The notes under the pieces were generated by a model, which worked only from the letters and a program-made list of their open reading frames with translations, was not told the DNA's origin and ran no database searches. The translations under genes and the position numbers were made by a program. Positions 33,447 to 44,580 of a stretch of 64,000 nt of DNA are shown one piece after another (the first letter of the stretch is position 1; every line of letters begins with the position of its first letter). The stretch covers positions 2,418,001-2,482,000 of the forward strand of contig JAPNXP010000015.1 in NCBI GenBank assembly GCA_028753945.1. Reading direction: 5' to 3'. The stretch comes from Hexactinellida sp. DTS-2022. Lineage: Eukaryota; Porifera; Hexactinellida.

Positions 33447-33914
33447 CAGTTTGGGATCCAACAAACACTGATCGGACAAATCATTATCATTAGTTGATTC
33501 GGAAATTTGAACACGTGTACCATTACATACTTCAGGTAGCAATACTGTCATTTTTCGAGGTCCTCGCAAACCCATCACATTTTGCTCGTATTGAATACTA
33601 CATAACACTTCCTTGATAGCGTTCCCATCCTGAATAAGGTTATCATTTTTAGGTGTAACATCATTTGAATATAGAAGGAATCCAGTTCCTAGAAAATTTG
33701 CACGTAACTTTCCAATATATCCAGTGCTGCCACGTGAAAGATCATTTTGAGTTGTTGTTATCAAGTAATTACAAAATTTGCTTTTTCTCCTGCGTCGGGA
33801 TGCCAAAATAAACAAGTTTTGATCAGTGGTTGGATCTTCAAGAAATAGTTCATATATGGGGAAAATATTATTATCAATTCCACTTTTGTGACGTTGAATT
33901 TGGCAATATTGAAA
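33447..33914 (-). CDS. Tubby-like protein, exon 2 (first part of tubby domain)
   Basis: This 156-codon exon encodes FQYCQIQRHKSG, the IFPIYELFLED strand, NLFILASRRRRKSKFCNYLI, then NDLSRGSTGYIGKLRANFLG and GLRGPRKMTVLLPE. All are recognisable tubby-domain blocks; the lysine and arginine in GKLRAN are at the phosphoinositide-contact site known from mouse tubby. The minus-strand acceptor CATTTTAG precedes 33914 and the donor CTG/GTCAGT follows 33447. Both junctions are phase 0 and join cleanly to exons 1 and 3. A second plausible donor cannot be excluded from sequence alone. Confidence 0.9.
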
Positions 33915-34580
33915 CTAAAATGAAAAACAAGGTTTAATATGAAATAGAGATCAGATTAGATGAAATATATTCAATAATAGACAAGGTATAAATACATTGA
34001 ATAGTCTGAAGAAATTATCTGGACAAAATGATGACATCACCATTTAACATAATTTAACTGTCTATAGTTGAAAATTGTATAGGCTTGTAGAAATAATATC
34101 GAGTGGATTAATGGGGACTTGGAAAATGGGGCAAATTTGGAATGCGAGACCTTATACAATTCGCTTTCATGGTGATTGTTGCAACATAACGCAAGCTGAA
34201 AGTGTCACAGATCAGTAACAAATAACAATATTAAATAATATTCAAAGCACTAAGATTAGAACTGGGCCAATATACTATAGTATAGTCGGCACAGTAATAA
34301 TTAAAATTATAACTGCTACTACGGATAACTCGAGCCTAAATACAATAAGCAAACAAGTTTTTTTTATCATGCACTTAAAACGTAATTATATGCGAATTTT
34401 TCTTAATTAAAAATATCGAAAATATCTAAATATTGAGAATTTTCCCGATATTTTTGGCTACCGATATATCAATGTCAATCCTTGAATGGGTTAGTATTAT
34501 TTAACTCAATCGATTATACCATTGAAGCGTGTTTGTTATCGTGATCGAATACTCTGATCTACAGAGTAAAACAAAATAAC

Positions 34581-36259
34581 GGGATACGGACAATTCGGTA
34601 CATGGACATTTCGGTACAGACAATTCGGTACGGACAGTTCGGTACACGGACAATTCGGTACGAATTTTACGAATTTTTTGTTTATCAAGTCAAGCAGAGG
34701 AGGGCAAAAACTAATTGAGGAGGTTTTGTGTTCGACAAACAAAGAATCTGTAGTGATGTTACTCATTGGCAATGTGAGAAAAAAGGTGAGTGCAAAGCAA
34801 GAATGCACACTAAGGGTATGGCATAGTGAAGAGAACAAACGAGCACCTCCATGGACCGGATATGATCGCATTAAGTTGTCTCAAAACTAAAACAGGGATT
34901 AAACGGAAAGCACAGGAAACTCAGGATACCACACATCACATCATGGGTGAACATTTAATGACTATTACTCAAGGGTCAGCTACTAAACTACCAAAAATTG
35001 ATAGCATCAAGCGTACAATACGGCGTCAACGACACATAGCGAACAATGTGCATCCACAACCTACAAGTCTTGGTGATCTCGTGTACATGTGAAATATCAG
35101 CAAACTACCAAAGGAGATCAGTTTCTTCTTTATGACTCTGGTCAGGAACAGTCACAAAGGTTTTTGATTTTCGGGACTATTCAGAATATTGAGATGCTAC
35201 GGAATTCTCAAATTTGGCTAGCTGATGGCACATTCAAATCAGCCCCGGCGCTCTTTGCACAAGTATATGTCATCCATTCACTCCGTGGCGGACAAATGCT
35301 TATGAGGATGGTCATTTGATACCTTGCTTGTTTATCTTACTTCCAAGTAAGACAGAGGCTATATACTCAAGAATGTGGGAGCAAATCAGACTCTTTGTCC
35401 GGATGCTCAGCCGACACATCTAATTATTGATTTCGAGAAAGCCGCCATCAATAGTTTCGACTCATCTGGTATAACACTAACGTTAAAGGCTGCTTTTTTC
35501 ACCTCACTCAAAACATATGGCGTAAAGTCCAAGCCGAAGGTCTACAATCAGATTTTAATAACGACGAAGAACTTGCACTAAAAATCCGTCATTTGCCAGC
35601 TCTTGCGTTTGTCTCACCCTTCGACGTGCGGGAATACTTTGAGACTGCGATCGAGCACCTCCCCAATCCTGGGTTACAAGGCCTCGTCCTATACTTTGAA
35701 CAAACATACATCGGGCGCACACTTGCAGGTGGTTTCCATAAAGAACCACTGTTTCCTATCCAGATGTGGAACATCATGAAGTATCTCAGGGAATTCCAAG
35801 GACGACTAATGCAGTGGAGGCTTGGCATAGATCGTTTAATGCAACTGTAGGATGTTATCACCCTAACATCTGGTGGTTTATCGATGCACTCAAACGTGAG
35901 CAAGGGCTTGTTGAAGTCAAACAGGCGAAATTTATCGCTGGAGATAAGCTAACTAAACGTCGAAAAGACAACGCCAATGAAGAGGGTCTTAAAAATTTAA
36001 TACAGAGTTACTTTCATAGGCAACCTATAGAGTTTCTACAGGGTGTGGCTCATAGGATTGGAATGAACAACTCATAATTATCTATACCATTATATATACA
36101 ATTCTTCATATTATTACTCAATATTTCATTAATTAAACTGGATTATCCTTCGTTAATTACATATCAAAAGAAAAATTCGTACCGAATGTCCGTGTACCGA
36201 ACTGTCCGTACCGAATTGTCTGTACCGAAATGTCCATGTACCGAACTGTCCGTATACCC
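34581..36259 (+). mobile_element. MULE transposon D with tandem-array termini (tubby intron 1)
   Basis: This 1.68-kb element starts GGGATACGG and ends CCGTATACCC, flanked by AAAATAAC (34573-34580, 36260-36267). The left array is five units of GGACAATTCGGTAC; the right array is five units of the complement. A broken MULE transposase lies between, on the plus strand, antisense to the tubby-like gene. The GTCC core faces the opposite way relative to the ends compared with A-C. Confidence 0.88.
34676..36077 (+). pseudogene. FLYWCH-MULE transposase of element D, frameshifted
   Basis: Reading across three frames gives a FLYWCH-type start (FIKSSRGGQKLI then THWQCEKKGECKARMHT), IWLADGTFKSAPALFAQVYV with the first catalytic aspartate, IIDFEKAAINSF with the second, a GCFFHLTQNIWRKVQAEGL block, and TNAVEAWHRSFNATVG with the expected glutamate. 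Frameshifts fall near 34715, 34820, 35310 and between about 35400 and 35850, with stops in between. No RING finger is visible after the transposase, unlike A and B. It is a dead copy whose core motifs are still readable. Confidence 0.85.
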
Positions 36260-36552
36260 AAAATAACATAGTTTGATTAATAATCAAGGTTTAAAAGATA
36301 AGGAGTACATTATCTATATAGTGAGCAAAAAGCAGACAAAAATGAAATAGCATGAAATTAGTTTATTTCTTTTTGATTGATAAAAAGATCAAATGGAGTC
36401 TGAGATTTGTTATGCTATCACTAATATTGAGGATGGTAGCCATAAAATTTGCCTAAAGTTCAGATAAAATAATGTGGTGTACAAATACATTTCCGCAGGA
36501 GCGGTGCAAGATGGATGTTTTAAATTTTAATTAAGCATTTAATAAATATTAC

Positions 36553-37215
36553 CTGGGTGTCACCTGCAGGTGACGTGACAAAATCGGTTAAATCCATTAT
36601 CTGTGATTTTACGTTAAATGGTTTAGTTGATGTTGAAAGAGGAGTAAGCGCTGGGGGTCGTTGAAAATTTACATTATGACTAGAAATATCAGTTTGTAAG
36701 TCGTTTGCTATCAAACTCGAATTAAAAAGTAAAGATTCAGAAGAACCCATTGGTTCCTTGTAAGAAGTATCCGGGTTGTCAGGGTCTGTTGTGGCTAAAT
36801 TTTCACATGTCTCGAGAATTTGGCGGTTATTAGATTCAAAAATATCGTGGCTAAATCCAGAATATAAGGTTGAATCTAGTTTCGAACGATTAAGATCTTT
36901 TCGAGTTGAATTAGCTCCTTCAACCGGAGAAGAATTTGAAAAACATGAGATATTGTTAAATAAGCTGACTGTATCAGGAGGGTTTTTAGGGGAATCATTA
37001 TGATATTCAGAAGTTTTAAGAGAAAAGTCAAGCGTATTTGAATTAGTATTAGTTTGTATAGAAGCTGCCTGTGGAAGCGGTAGAGATGAAATTTTCCCAG
37101 ATAATTTTCGCTTCTGTTTATTTTTTTCAGCAATCAAAATTCGCTGTTCGTCAAGCTTGCGAGAACGCGAGTGAAATGGAGATACAATTGAAGTAGAAAT
37201 TATTTCATTTGCCAT
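36553..37215 (-). CDS. Tubby-like protein, exon 1 (N-terminal region)
   Basis: 221 codons from the ATG at 37215 (MANEIISTS) to the donor CAG/GTAATA after 36553. The N-terminus has a basic DEQRILIAEKNKQKRK helix like that of tubby/TULP proteins, then a serine- and asparagine-rich low-complexity linker, ending in LTDFVTSPAGDTQ, which corresponds to the segment just before the tubby domain. Phase-0 joining to exon 2 gives GDTQ-FQYCQIQ. Codons upstream of 37215 lack an ATG; the longer open frame begins at TTG. The joined protein is about 461 residues, normal for the family. A non-coding first exon may exist upstream. Confidence 0.8.
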
Positions 37216-37331
37216 GAAATTATAGAGTATTAACCTATTCCATAAATTAATAATCAATGACAAATTATTATTATTATATTACAAGGATGTTCAAATAACT
37301 ACTATTGGATATATTTTCTAAGGATAATATA

Positions 37332-37977
37332 GTGGGGTCAAAAATTAAGGTTCCGTGACCAACCTCTGGCTAGTTAAGTTTTATGCCTAATTCTGAACTT
37401 CAGGATATAACTCGCGATTTAGGCTCCCATGCCGCTCTGGAAAGTTTGGGCAAACTTTTTTATAGCGACAAATTCAAAGGGCCTCCGGCAATCATTTTGA
37501 AAAATTAAGGCCCCTCTCTGAACATTTCATAAATTGAGATTATAGTATTTTTGAACAGTATGCAATAAGTAGTAGCTGCACTGAAAATTTCAACTCAATC
37601 GGGACTATACTTTTAATGTAATAACCTTTTGAAGATTCTTACGTCATTTGTCACCATGGGAGGTCCCTTCTTTAAACTATTTTTTTAAGGGATTTGAAGC
37701 ATATCTCATTCTATATACTGTACATGCAAAAACCTTTTAACTCGCTATGTAGTATGTCTCCATGTAAATCTCGGTAATAGACCTAAATAGAGAGGGGCCT
37801 TAATTTTTCAAAATGATTGCCGGAGGCCCTTTGAATTTGTCGCTATAAAAAAGTTTGCCCAAACTTTCCAGAGCGGCATGGGAGCTTAAATCGCGAGTTA
37901 TATCCTAAAGTATCAGAATCAGGCATAAAACTTAACTAGCCAGAGGTTGGTCACGGAACCTTAATTTTTGACCCCAC
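37332..37977. mobile_element. TA-flanked element with about 190-bp terminal inverted repeats
   Basis: GTGGGGTCAAAAATTAAGG at the left is mirrored by CCTTAATTTTTGACCCCAC at the right, and the inverted match continues for about 190 bp. TA lies on both sides. It sits about 115 bp upstream of the tubby-like start codon, within its likely promoter. A remnant of one end occurs at 60862-60945. Confidence 0.85.
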
Positions 37978-38128
37978 TAATACACTCCCCTACCAAAAGT
38001 ATTCGTACTCCATAAGCATTCCCATAGAAAATAGTAATATAGTGTGTCAATAATAATGTTTATTGTACACTAAATACATGGAATATTGCAATTTAGATCT
38101 AATATTCGTAATCTACGCATTCGAAATA

Positions 38129-38297
38129 CAGTGGAGCCTCCCATAACGGACACTCCAATTAGCGGACAACCTCTAAATAACGGACAACCCTCGTGGCACG
38201 GATTTATTTATTTAGCATATGTATAATAGAAAAGCAACCTCTAAATATCGGACAACGGTTCCGGTCCCAAGGTGTCCGTTGTTCTGAGGCTCTACTG
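38129..38297. mobile_element. pogo/Tigger-type miniature element
   Basis: The ends CAGTGGAGCCTC and GAGGCTCTACTG are flanked by TA. CTCTAAATAACGGACAACC repeats lie inside. Confidence 0.85.
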
Positions 38298-38799
38298 TAT
38301 ACATTTAAAGAAGCTTTGAACTCTATTAGCTACTGATTAGGTTGAAAATTATCATCCTATGCCACCATGTACCACTTATTCCCATCTTGTACCATGGGGA
38401 CAAATGGAAGAAGTGGTACATGGTGACACCGGATGATAATTTTCAAACTAATAAATATGTAATTGAGTTGAAAGCTTCTACAATGGTCAATTCGGTGGCA
38501 TAGAATAAGATTCTGAAACCAAAGTGGCGACATCTCATAGAATTTATATACATTAGCGATAAATATTAGAGTTATATAGTAGTATTTCCATAGGAAATTT
38601 TTGGGTGTACGAATACTTTTGGTAGGGGAGGGTATAGTGATAATTATAAATACGCGAAATAAATTACCCCATATGATATCAATGTTGCTAAAATATGCTT
38701 CCATCCATGGCCTACTTAATATACGGCTATATATGTCGCCGAGAAGGCCATAAAACAAAGAGACCAGTTTCTAATCTTCAAAATGGAGAATTGATCTTT

Positions 38800-39240
38800 A
38801 TTCGAATAATTAGCAATGATAGAGCTGAAAAGTGTATTATAACTATATAGGAATATGGTATCCAGGTATACATAGCACCCTCCAGAATTGTGATATGTCA
38901 TCATCTGATGACGTTATGGTTATTTTGGTTGCGAAATATCTTGTTTTTCTAGCATACTTTTAACATAGTTAAACGCGTTATAAATGTTCAAAATTGGAAC
39001 ATGGTTATACCCAGAAGTAGTAGAATAAAATATATCGAAATTATAAATGGAATGTTGACACATTCCTCGGTTGCCATGGAAAATGTATATTTCCTAAAAT
39101 GTGCCATAACTCAAAAACTATGAATGTTATGTAAACTAGACTGGTACTGATCTGTCCAGAATAGATAACTTCCTATTCATCGATAATACATTTTATATGC
39201 CTAACTTCAATAATTTTTGAGATAATGAGATAATTAACAC
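38800..39240. repeat. Single arm related to the 24.5-25.6 kb palindrome
   Basis: AACGCGTTATAAATGTTCAA, GAATGTTGACACATTCC and GCCTAACTTCAATAAT occur in the same order as in the left arm at 24600-24985, but no opposing arm follows. It ends at a Helitron copy. Confidence 0.7.
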
Positions 39241-39261
39241 TTAATTCATTATTAGGTAATG

Positions 39262-40546
39262 ACTCACATTTCGATATCCTGAAAATTCACTTAATCGCAC
39301 ATAAAGAGACCCTTTAAGAGATACAAATCTCAAAATCTAATAGAACATGTACATTAATGATGCGGACACGTTGGTCACACCAGATCGCCACTATGCTTAA
39401 TCATTACCGCATGATAACGTAATCATTAAAATTTCAAATTATTAAATTTTACTATTTAATTAGCGCTAGTGCACCACCATACGATGGTAATTTAATATGG
39501 TGAATTACAAATGGCTTCATATAAGTAACTCTTAAGATTTCTAAGCCTCTATGAGTTATGTTCGAATGTTTATAAGTATCAGCTCTTACTAATCACAATT
39601 ATAGAGGCTTCAAGTTATTGAAATTTCTATTTTTGGCAACCATTGACTATAATACTATGCATCTCGAAATGTGTGGAGAACTCCCAAGTAGGAATTATGC
39701 TACTATGTTCTCAGTAGTTTCAATTGATGTATAAGGAATACGCTTAGCGAGGTATATGCTTACTTCTACAAATATTATGATCAGATAACTGATATCTATT
39801 ACTTTTTCACCAGATTTTCTCTATTTTTGCTTATTATGAACAAGATTTCGTATGCTTAATATGAAGATTTTTTATTATGAACAAACCCTACGGTCCCAAT
39901 TTAACAACTTACATAGGGTTTGTATTAAGTTGAGTTCGCTTATTATGAAGTCTCTCTATTATGAACACAATTTTTGGTCCCTTGAATGTTCATAATATAA
40001 GAACCTGACTGTATTTCGGAATTTACCCTATAAAACTATAGAGAAAACGCAAATCAAAGTTTTTAGTGTTTCTTTCCCAACTTCAAGACAATATAAGGAC
40101 AAATAATAACAAATAAAGAGATAAAGGAAGTTCGGTCACACGTTTGTGTCTTCACAGTCTACGCAGAAATAATCGACATCAGTCCAATCGGAGATATGGT
40201 TGATTCCCAACCATCATCCGTGGATCCATCGGTCACAAAATTCACAATTTATATATTATAAAGAAACATACTTGTACGATTTAATTGGGGAATTGAAGCT
40301 CAAAAATATTTCAAAATAACACCAAAATGCTGCCTAAATGTTCTCTAAGTAATCTATAAGACATATGCAATTTTAACAAAAATATATTTATAAGCCACAA
40401 TTCTGGCCCGATGGTGGTGCACTAGCGTTAGGCCTATTTACGCTTTCTAATCAATATTAGGAGTATATAATCACATGCCAACCGCGAAGCGGTTGGTGTG
40501 TGGTTGTGTTCTGCTGCGAAGCGACCTAGCAAGCGAAGCGCGCTAG
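39262..40546 (+). mobile_element. Helitron copy split by a miniature element
   Basis: Helitron interior at 39262-39463 and the 3' end at 40428-40546 (hairpin CAACCGCGAAGCGGTTG, terminus CGCGCTAG before T). The uninterrupted junction can be read from the copies at 12190 and 28130. The 5' end is missing. Confidence 0.8.
39464..40427. mobile_element. TIR element nested in the Helitron
   Basis: The ends CGCTAGTGCACCACCAT and ATGGTGGTGCACTAGCG are exact complements, flanked by TTAG. The second half contains CGCTTATTATGAA repeats typical of pogo-like miniatures (39820-40015), probably a further nested piece. No ORF. Confidence 0.75.
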
Positions 40547-41492
40547 TAAGTAAATATAATATGTAGGAATACTCGGTGTTCATAAACTCGGTAGTGTAGT
40601 GTACTCTAAAAATTTTTGGTTGCATCACCCTAGCTATAAGGCCGGACTACTAACGTGCCATGGATGGATTATCTTCAATTATACTAATATTACGAGTAGT
40701 TAAATACTATTCAAAGATTTTCCTGTCTGATGTTGAAATATGATAAATAATGTCAGAATATATTTTAATAACATACTTTATCAACGAATATACACCCTTC
40801 CCCCCAACAAATCCGCCTTTGCAGGTTTTATGAAAGGAGTTTAAGCACAATCTTTTGATGCCTGGACTGGAATTCAGATTTCTGTTTGTTCAAATTGATT
40901 TTCCCAGAGGAAAAAATCTAAAAATCGCTAAAAATTGAAAAAATCAGCTTCAGCTAAAAAACCATCCTAGATCCTTAGTTCAGAGGTAATGGAGATTATC
41001 AGAAAGCTAACATTTATAATATACGTGGAACACAATAATAACCAATTATTTCCAAAAAAACACGTATTTGTCGAAATGCATTTTATTTGATAAATGGATA
41101 CCTTATAGTATATCAGACTTGAAGCCCAGGAATTTTTCTAAAGTGATCCAATAAATAAAAAATTTGTTCGTTACCCCCCTTGAAAAAATTGAACTTTTCT
41201 CAAAATCCTGAGGGTCATGTCCGTAATTTTGATCTCTAACGTACTCAAAAGAATGAAGAGTGTTGAACAAAAAAATCGCTCCCAGCTGTAGCCCCTATTT
41301 CTTCTCATATCTCCAGACCAAATATACTATGTATCTGTGAATTTTAATACATATGAAAGCATCTTGTGATATATTTATGGTATGAATTAAGGCATTTGCA
41401 ATAGTATTATTTGAAATACGATCGGTTTTGAATCGATAAATGGAAGGTTTGTACGTTTTCAGCACTGTATGATTGTATAATTTTCATTATAT
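40547..41492. other. Intergenic, nothing recognised
   Basis: AT-rich with short frames only. No domain or clear repeat boundary. Confidence 0.4.
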
Positions 41493-41872
41493 ACTTAGTC
41501 GACTTCGCTTAATTGGGACAAAGGTTAATCGGGATCTCCGCTTAATTGGGTCAGAATTTCATATGCTTTATGGGACGGAATTAAAGTTTGGCTTAAAATA
41601 TTTTCGGCTAATTGGGAACTCCGCTTAATTGGGACAAATGACCTGGTCCCGATGTGACCCAATTAAGAGGAGTCGACCAGGGTTTCATCTAGGCGTACGC
41701 GACGCGCCTCCAGGCGCGTAATTTTGGAAGGAAATTTTTCTAGGCGCGCGAAAATCGAGAGATGCGCCCATAGACGTAATACAAATTGAATATTTTAGGC
41801 GCGTGTGAGCGAGCTCAAACTTAATCTAGGCGCGTCGAAAATTTTGCCTGGATGAAAGCCTGGAGTCGACTG
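41493..41872. mobile_element. pogo/Tigger-type miniature element split by hAT N1
   Basis: The left TAGTCGACTTCGCTTAATTG and the right CCCAATTAAGAGGAGTCGAC (continued after the insertion by TG and TA) are the ends. GGGAACTCCGCTTAATTGGG repeats lie inside. An N1 element interrupts the right terminal repeat. Confidence 0.8.
41678..41862 (-). mobile_element. hAT miniature element N1 (copy 6)
   Basis: 185 bp, ends CAGGGTTTCATC and GATGAAAGCCTG, with a perfect 8-bp duplication GAGTCGAC (41670-41677, 41863-41870) that is part of the host element's terminal repeat. Confidence 0.95.
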
Positions 41873-42039
41873 TATTATAATCTCTAAATTTTCTATAGTT
41901 AGGCTACTCCCCCCTCCCCAGAATATGATATTATAATCCAAAAATTATATCTAGGGACTGGCAAAATTTCCGAGATTGGTTGAGAGAAATTTATCAGAGT
42001 TCTCTTCCCTATCTTTTTTGTGAATGCTTTTGTAACGCT

Positions 42040-42235
42040 GATATCAGGGAATGAAAGGTTCACGAACGAACTTATTGAACTTGAACTGAACGAACTGAAC
42101 GAAGGGCTTTTAAGTAATTCACGGTGAACGAACTGAACGAACGCCAACGGTTTCCGAACGGCAATTGAACGAACTAAACGAACTCAATTGAACGAATTGA
42201 ACGAACTGAACTGAACGATTTAAACTGAAGAAAGA
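42040..42235. repeat. GAACGAACT-type simple repeat
   Basis: Dozens of irregular GAACGAACT / GAACTGAAC units. Similar AACGAACGAA stretches flank the palindrome near 15810 and 17040, and the complement (GTTCAGTTCAGTTCG) occurs at 48435. Confidence 0.8.
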
Positions 42236-42288
42236 TAAATTATAAATATAGATCCATTATATACATATATTATAACTTGGTATACGAG

Positions 42289-42434
42289 GGTTTTTTTTAA
42301 GGTTGAGACCTTGGTGTAACTCAGCGCGGCGTTGGTTTAACTCAACACTGCAGCGGCAGCGGCCGACCCGAATAGTGGTGTAACTCCAAAAATCTTGGTC
42401 CAAAATTTACATCAAGATCGGCCTCAAAAAACCC
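42289..42434. mobile_element. hAT-type miniature element
   Basis: The ends AGGGTTTTTTTTAAGGTTGAG and GGCCTCAAAAAACCCTG are related to the nested element at 31802-31978 but inverted. Flanks TGGTATAC and TGGTAGAG agree at 6 of 8. Confidence 0.7.
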
Positions 42435-43310
42435 TGTGGTAGAGCCTTGAATCTAAAAAATGTGGATTTTACCATAAATGGGCATATGTTTGTGCCAATT
42501 TTGATGACGAAGCAAGTTTCTATCTGAACTAAGGATTCTAGAAATTAGCTCTAAACTTCTAAACACATTAATATCAAATGTTGAAATGATTGGATCACCT
42601 TCAAGGACTACGTTATATATGCAGGCAATGATATGATTTAAATGCCCACATATGGTGGTAGCATGTGGCAATAAATGATGACGCTGACGGAAATTCAACT
42701 TCGGATCCAGGATAGGTAGAGATAAGCTCTAAATTCTGGGGACTATTGGTAATCAATTTCAAGGTCCATGAGCTAATTTTTTAACCTTTAATCATTTTTA
42801 TGTCACATTTTGCCACTTCGATACAATTGCTGACTCATCAAATTCTATACCCTAGTGGCGTAAAATTTATACCTCGAAACCTGTTGAGCGAATTTGGTTG
42901 AAATTTTTATATAATATTTGTAACATCTATGTGCATGCGAATACATGCCAGATTATTGATAATTTAATATAGTGTCTTTTGCCAATTCGCGGACTGTTTT
43001 AGTTGCAAATTTTATCAAAAATATTAAATAAACGGTGTTCAGATGACAAAAACCGATAATATATTGATTTAAAAACGTCTAAAAAAAAGTGCACGGCGGA
43101 CGTTTCAATTGATTCATAAAGCTATTTCCAATTGGAATTCGCTTCGTATAATACGTATATTGAATTGAATTTCAGCTTGTATTATATTCAATGAAAACTA
43201 AAATTTCAAATTTAAAAAAATCCAGAGAATATAAATTTACATAACTAACACGATTAGTATGAAGGCGTGTAATGTGTGTAACAGGAAATAACTCAAATTA
43301 AAACTATATA
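42435..43310. other. Intergenic, nothing recognised
   Basis: AT-rich. A weak inverted repeat (GGGCATATGTTTGTGCC near 42479 and AATGCCCACATATGG near 42640) suggests a small decayed element. Confidence 0.4.
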
Positions 43311-43398
43311 CAGTGGATGCCGGTTATAAGCAAATCGTCGGGAACTACAATTATGTATATATGGCAACCGTTTTCCAACATAGTGTTCTTAAAAGTTA

Positions 43399-43839
43399 CT
43401 AGCGCGCTTCGCGCGCTAGGTCGCTTTGCGGCATAACACAAACACACACCAACCGCTTCGCGGTTGATTTGTGGTTTATACACCTCTAACATTGATTATA
43501 AAGCGTAAATAGGCCTAAATAGTCAATTTTAACAATGTTAAATTTTAGTGATCACGTCATCATCTCAGCATATTGCCAATCTGGTGTGACCAACGTGTCT
43601 GCATCATTAATGTGCATGTTCTATTAAAAATTTCAGGGTTCACGAAATGTGACAATGACGTCATAGCTTGTTTAGGTGTTAGAAATTTTGAGTGGAAACT
43701 CAACTTGTTGGCGGGTGCCAAAAGTTACCCCTATATGCCAAAAATTACTTTTGGAAACCGTCCACTTTCTTCAATCAACTCGGAACATACAAACAAATAT
43801 AGCACACATACACCCAGCCTTGTGTTTTAATAGTATAGA
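43399..43839 (-). mobile_element. Complete short Helitron (type copy of the family)
   Basis: 441 bp on the minus strand: 5' TCTATACTATTAAAAC preceded by A, 3' hairpin CAACCGCGAAGCGGTTG, then a terminal palindrome CTAGCGCGCGAAGCGCGCTAG-like ending in CTAG followed by T. The TC start, CTAG end, A/T insertion site and lack of target duplication fit Helitrons. There is no Rep/helicase, so it is non-autonomous. It lies inside a pogo-like remnant that starts at 43311 (CAGTGGATGCCGGTTATAAG). Confidence 0.88.
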
Positions 43840-44580
43840 TAACCAGTGTATTATTCAGCCATTTGTAAATATGCTCCGATTCCTGGTCAGATCCAATTTT
43901 AATACGCCTAAATCACAAATTAATGTTACGGTATAGGAAGGAGTATATGCCAATTTTTCGCACACCTAATTCATTTTTTTTCCTAAAATCATACTCTATA
44001 AGGAGCGTCTCGCGCTCCTGGATAATTCCCTGCTTATAACCGGTGTGCTTATATACGCCAGGATTTTTCGGCAGGGGGGGCAGAGGGTTTTCAGGGGGGA
44101 ACCTCTTGAGGATTTTATGCTCACAGGGGGGGCAAAACTTTATAGAAGTTTAAACAACAATGTATAATCGATGCTAAGACTAAAATTATGTACTGTATTT
44201 TTCTTCAAATAATAGTTGGGAGGAACATCATTGATTTTCCCAGGGTATTGATCATTCATAGGATACAGCTATAAATGCTAAATGATGTGAGATATAAACG
44301 CTGAAAGATTCAAAACTAATAAATGATGTACACATTAACAAATCAGCATACGCAAGTTTTGAATTAAAAGTTCTCCAAAATGAGTAATTTGCCAATTTGT
44401 TTATTTAAAATTCCTTAACGCTACCTAGGACTACTATTTTCCCATTTTTCCAGAAAAAAAAATCTTTTGTTCTAAAGTTAACTTTTTGTTTATAGACACC
44501 TCTGCCAATTCCTAAGAAACTGGCAAAATCAGATTTATCATATTTGAATTTTTTGGCCACATAACTAGTCATAAACTCCA

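Noticed and set aside
37216..37263. Upstream extension of tubby exon 1
   Set aside because: The longer frame starts at TTG, has no homology, and an ATG at 37215 begins the conserved-looking N-terminus.
38357..38758. 133-codon minus-strand frame
   Set aside because: Hydrophobic A+T-rich translation over inverted-repeat sequence; no family resemblance or codon structure.
42040..42235. GAACGAACT array as a possible telomeric or satellite repeat
   Set aside because: Units are irregular and the same motif occurs in several dispersed transposon flanks; no array of meaningful length.
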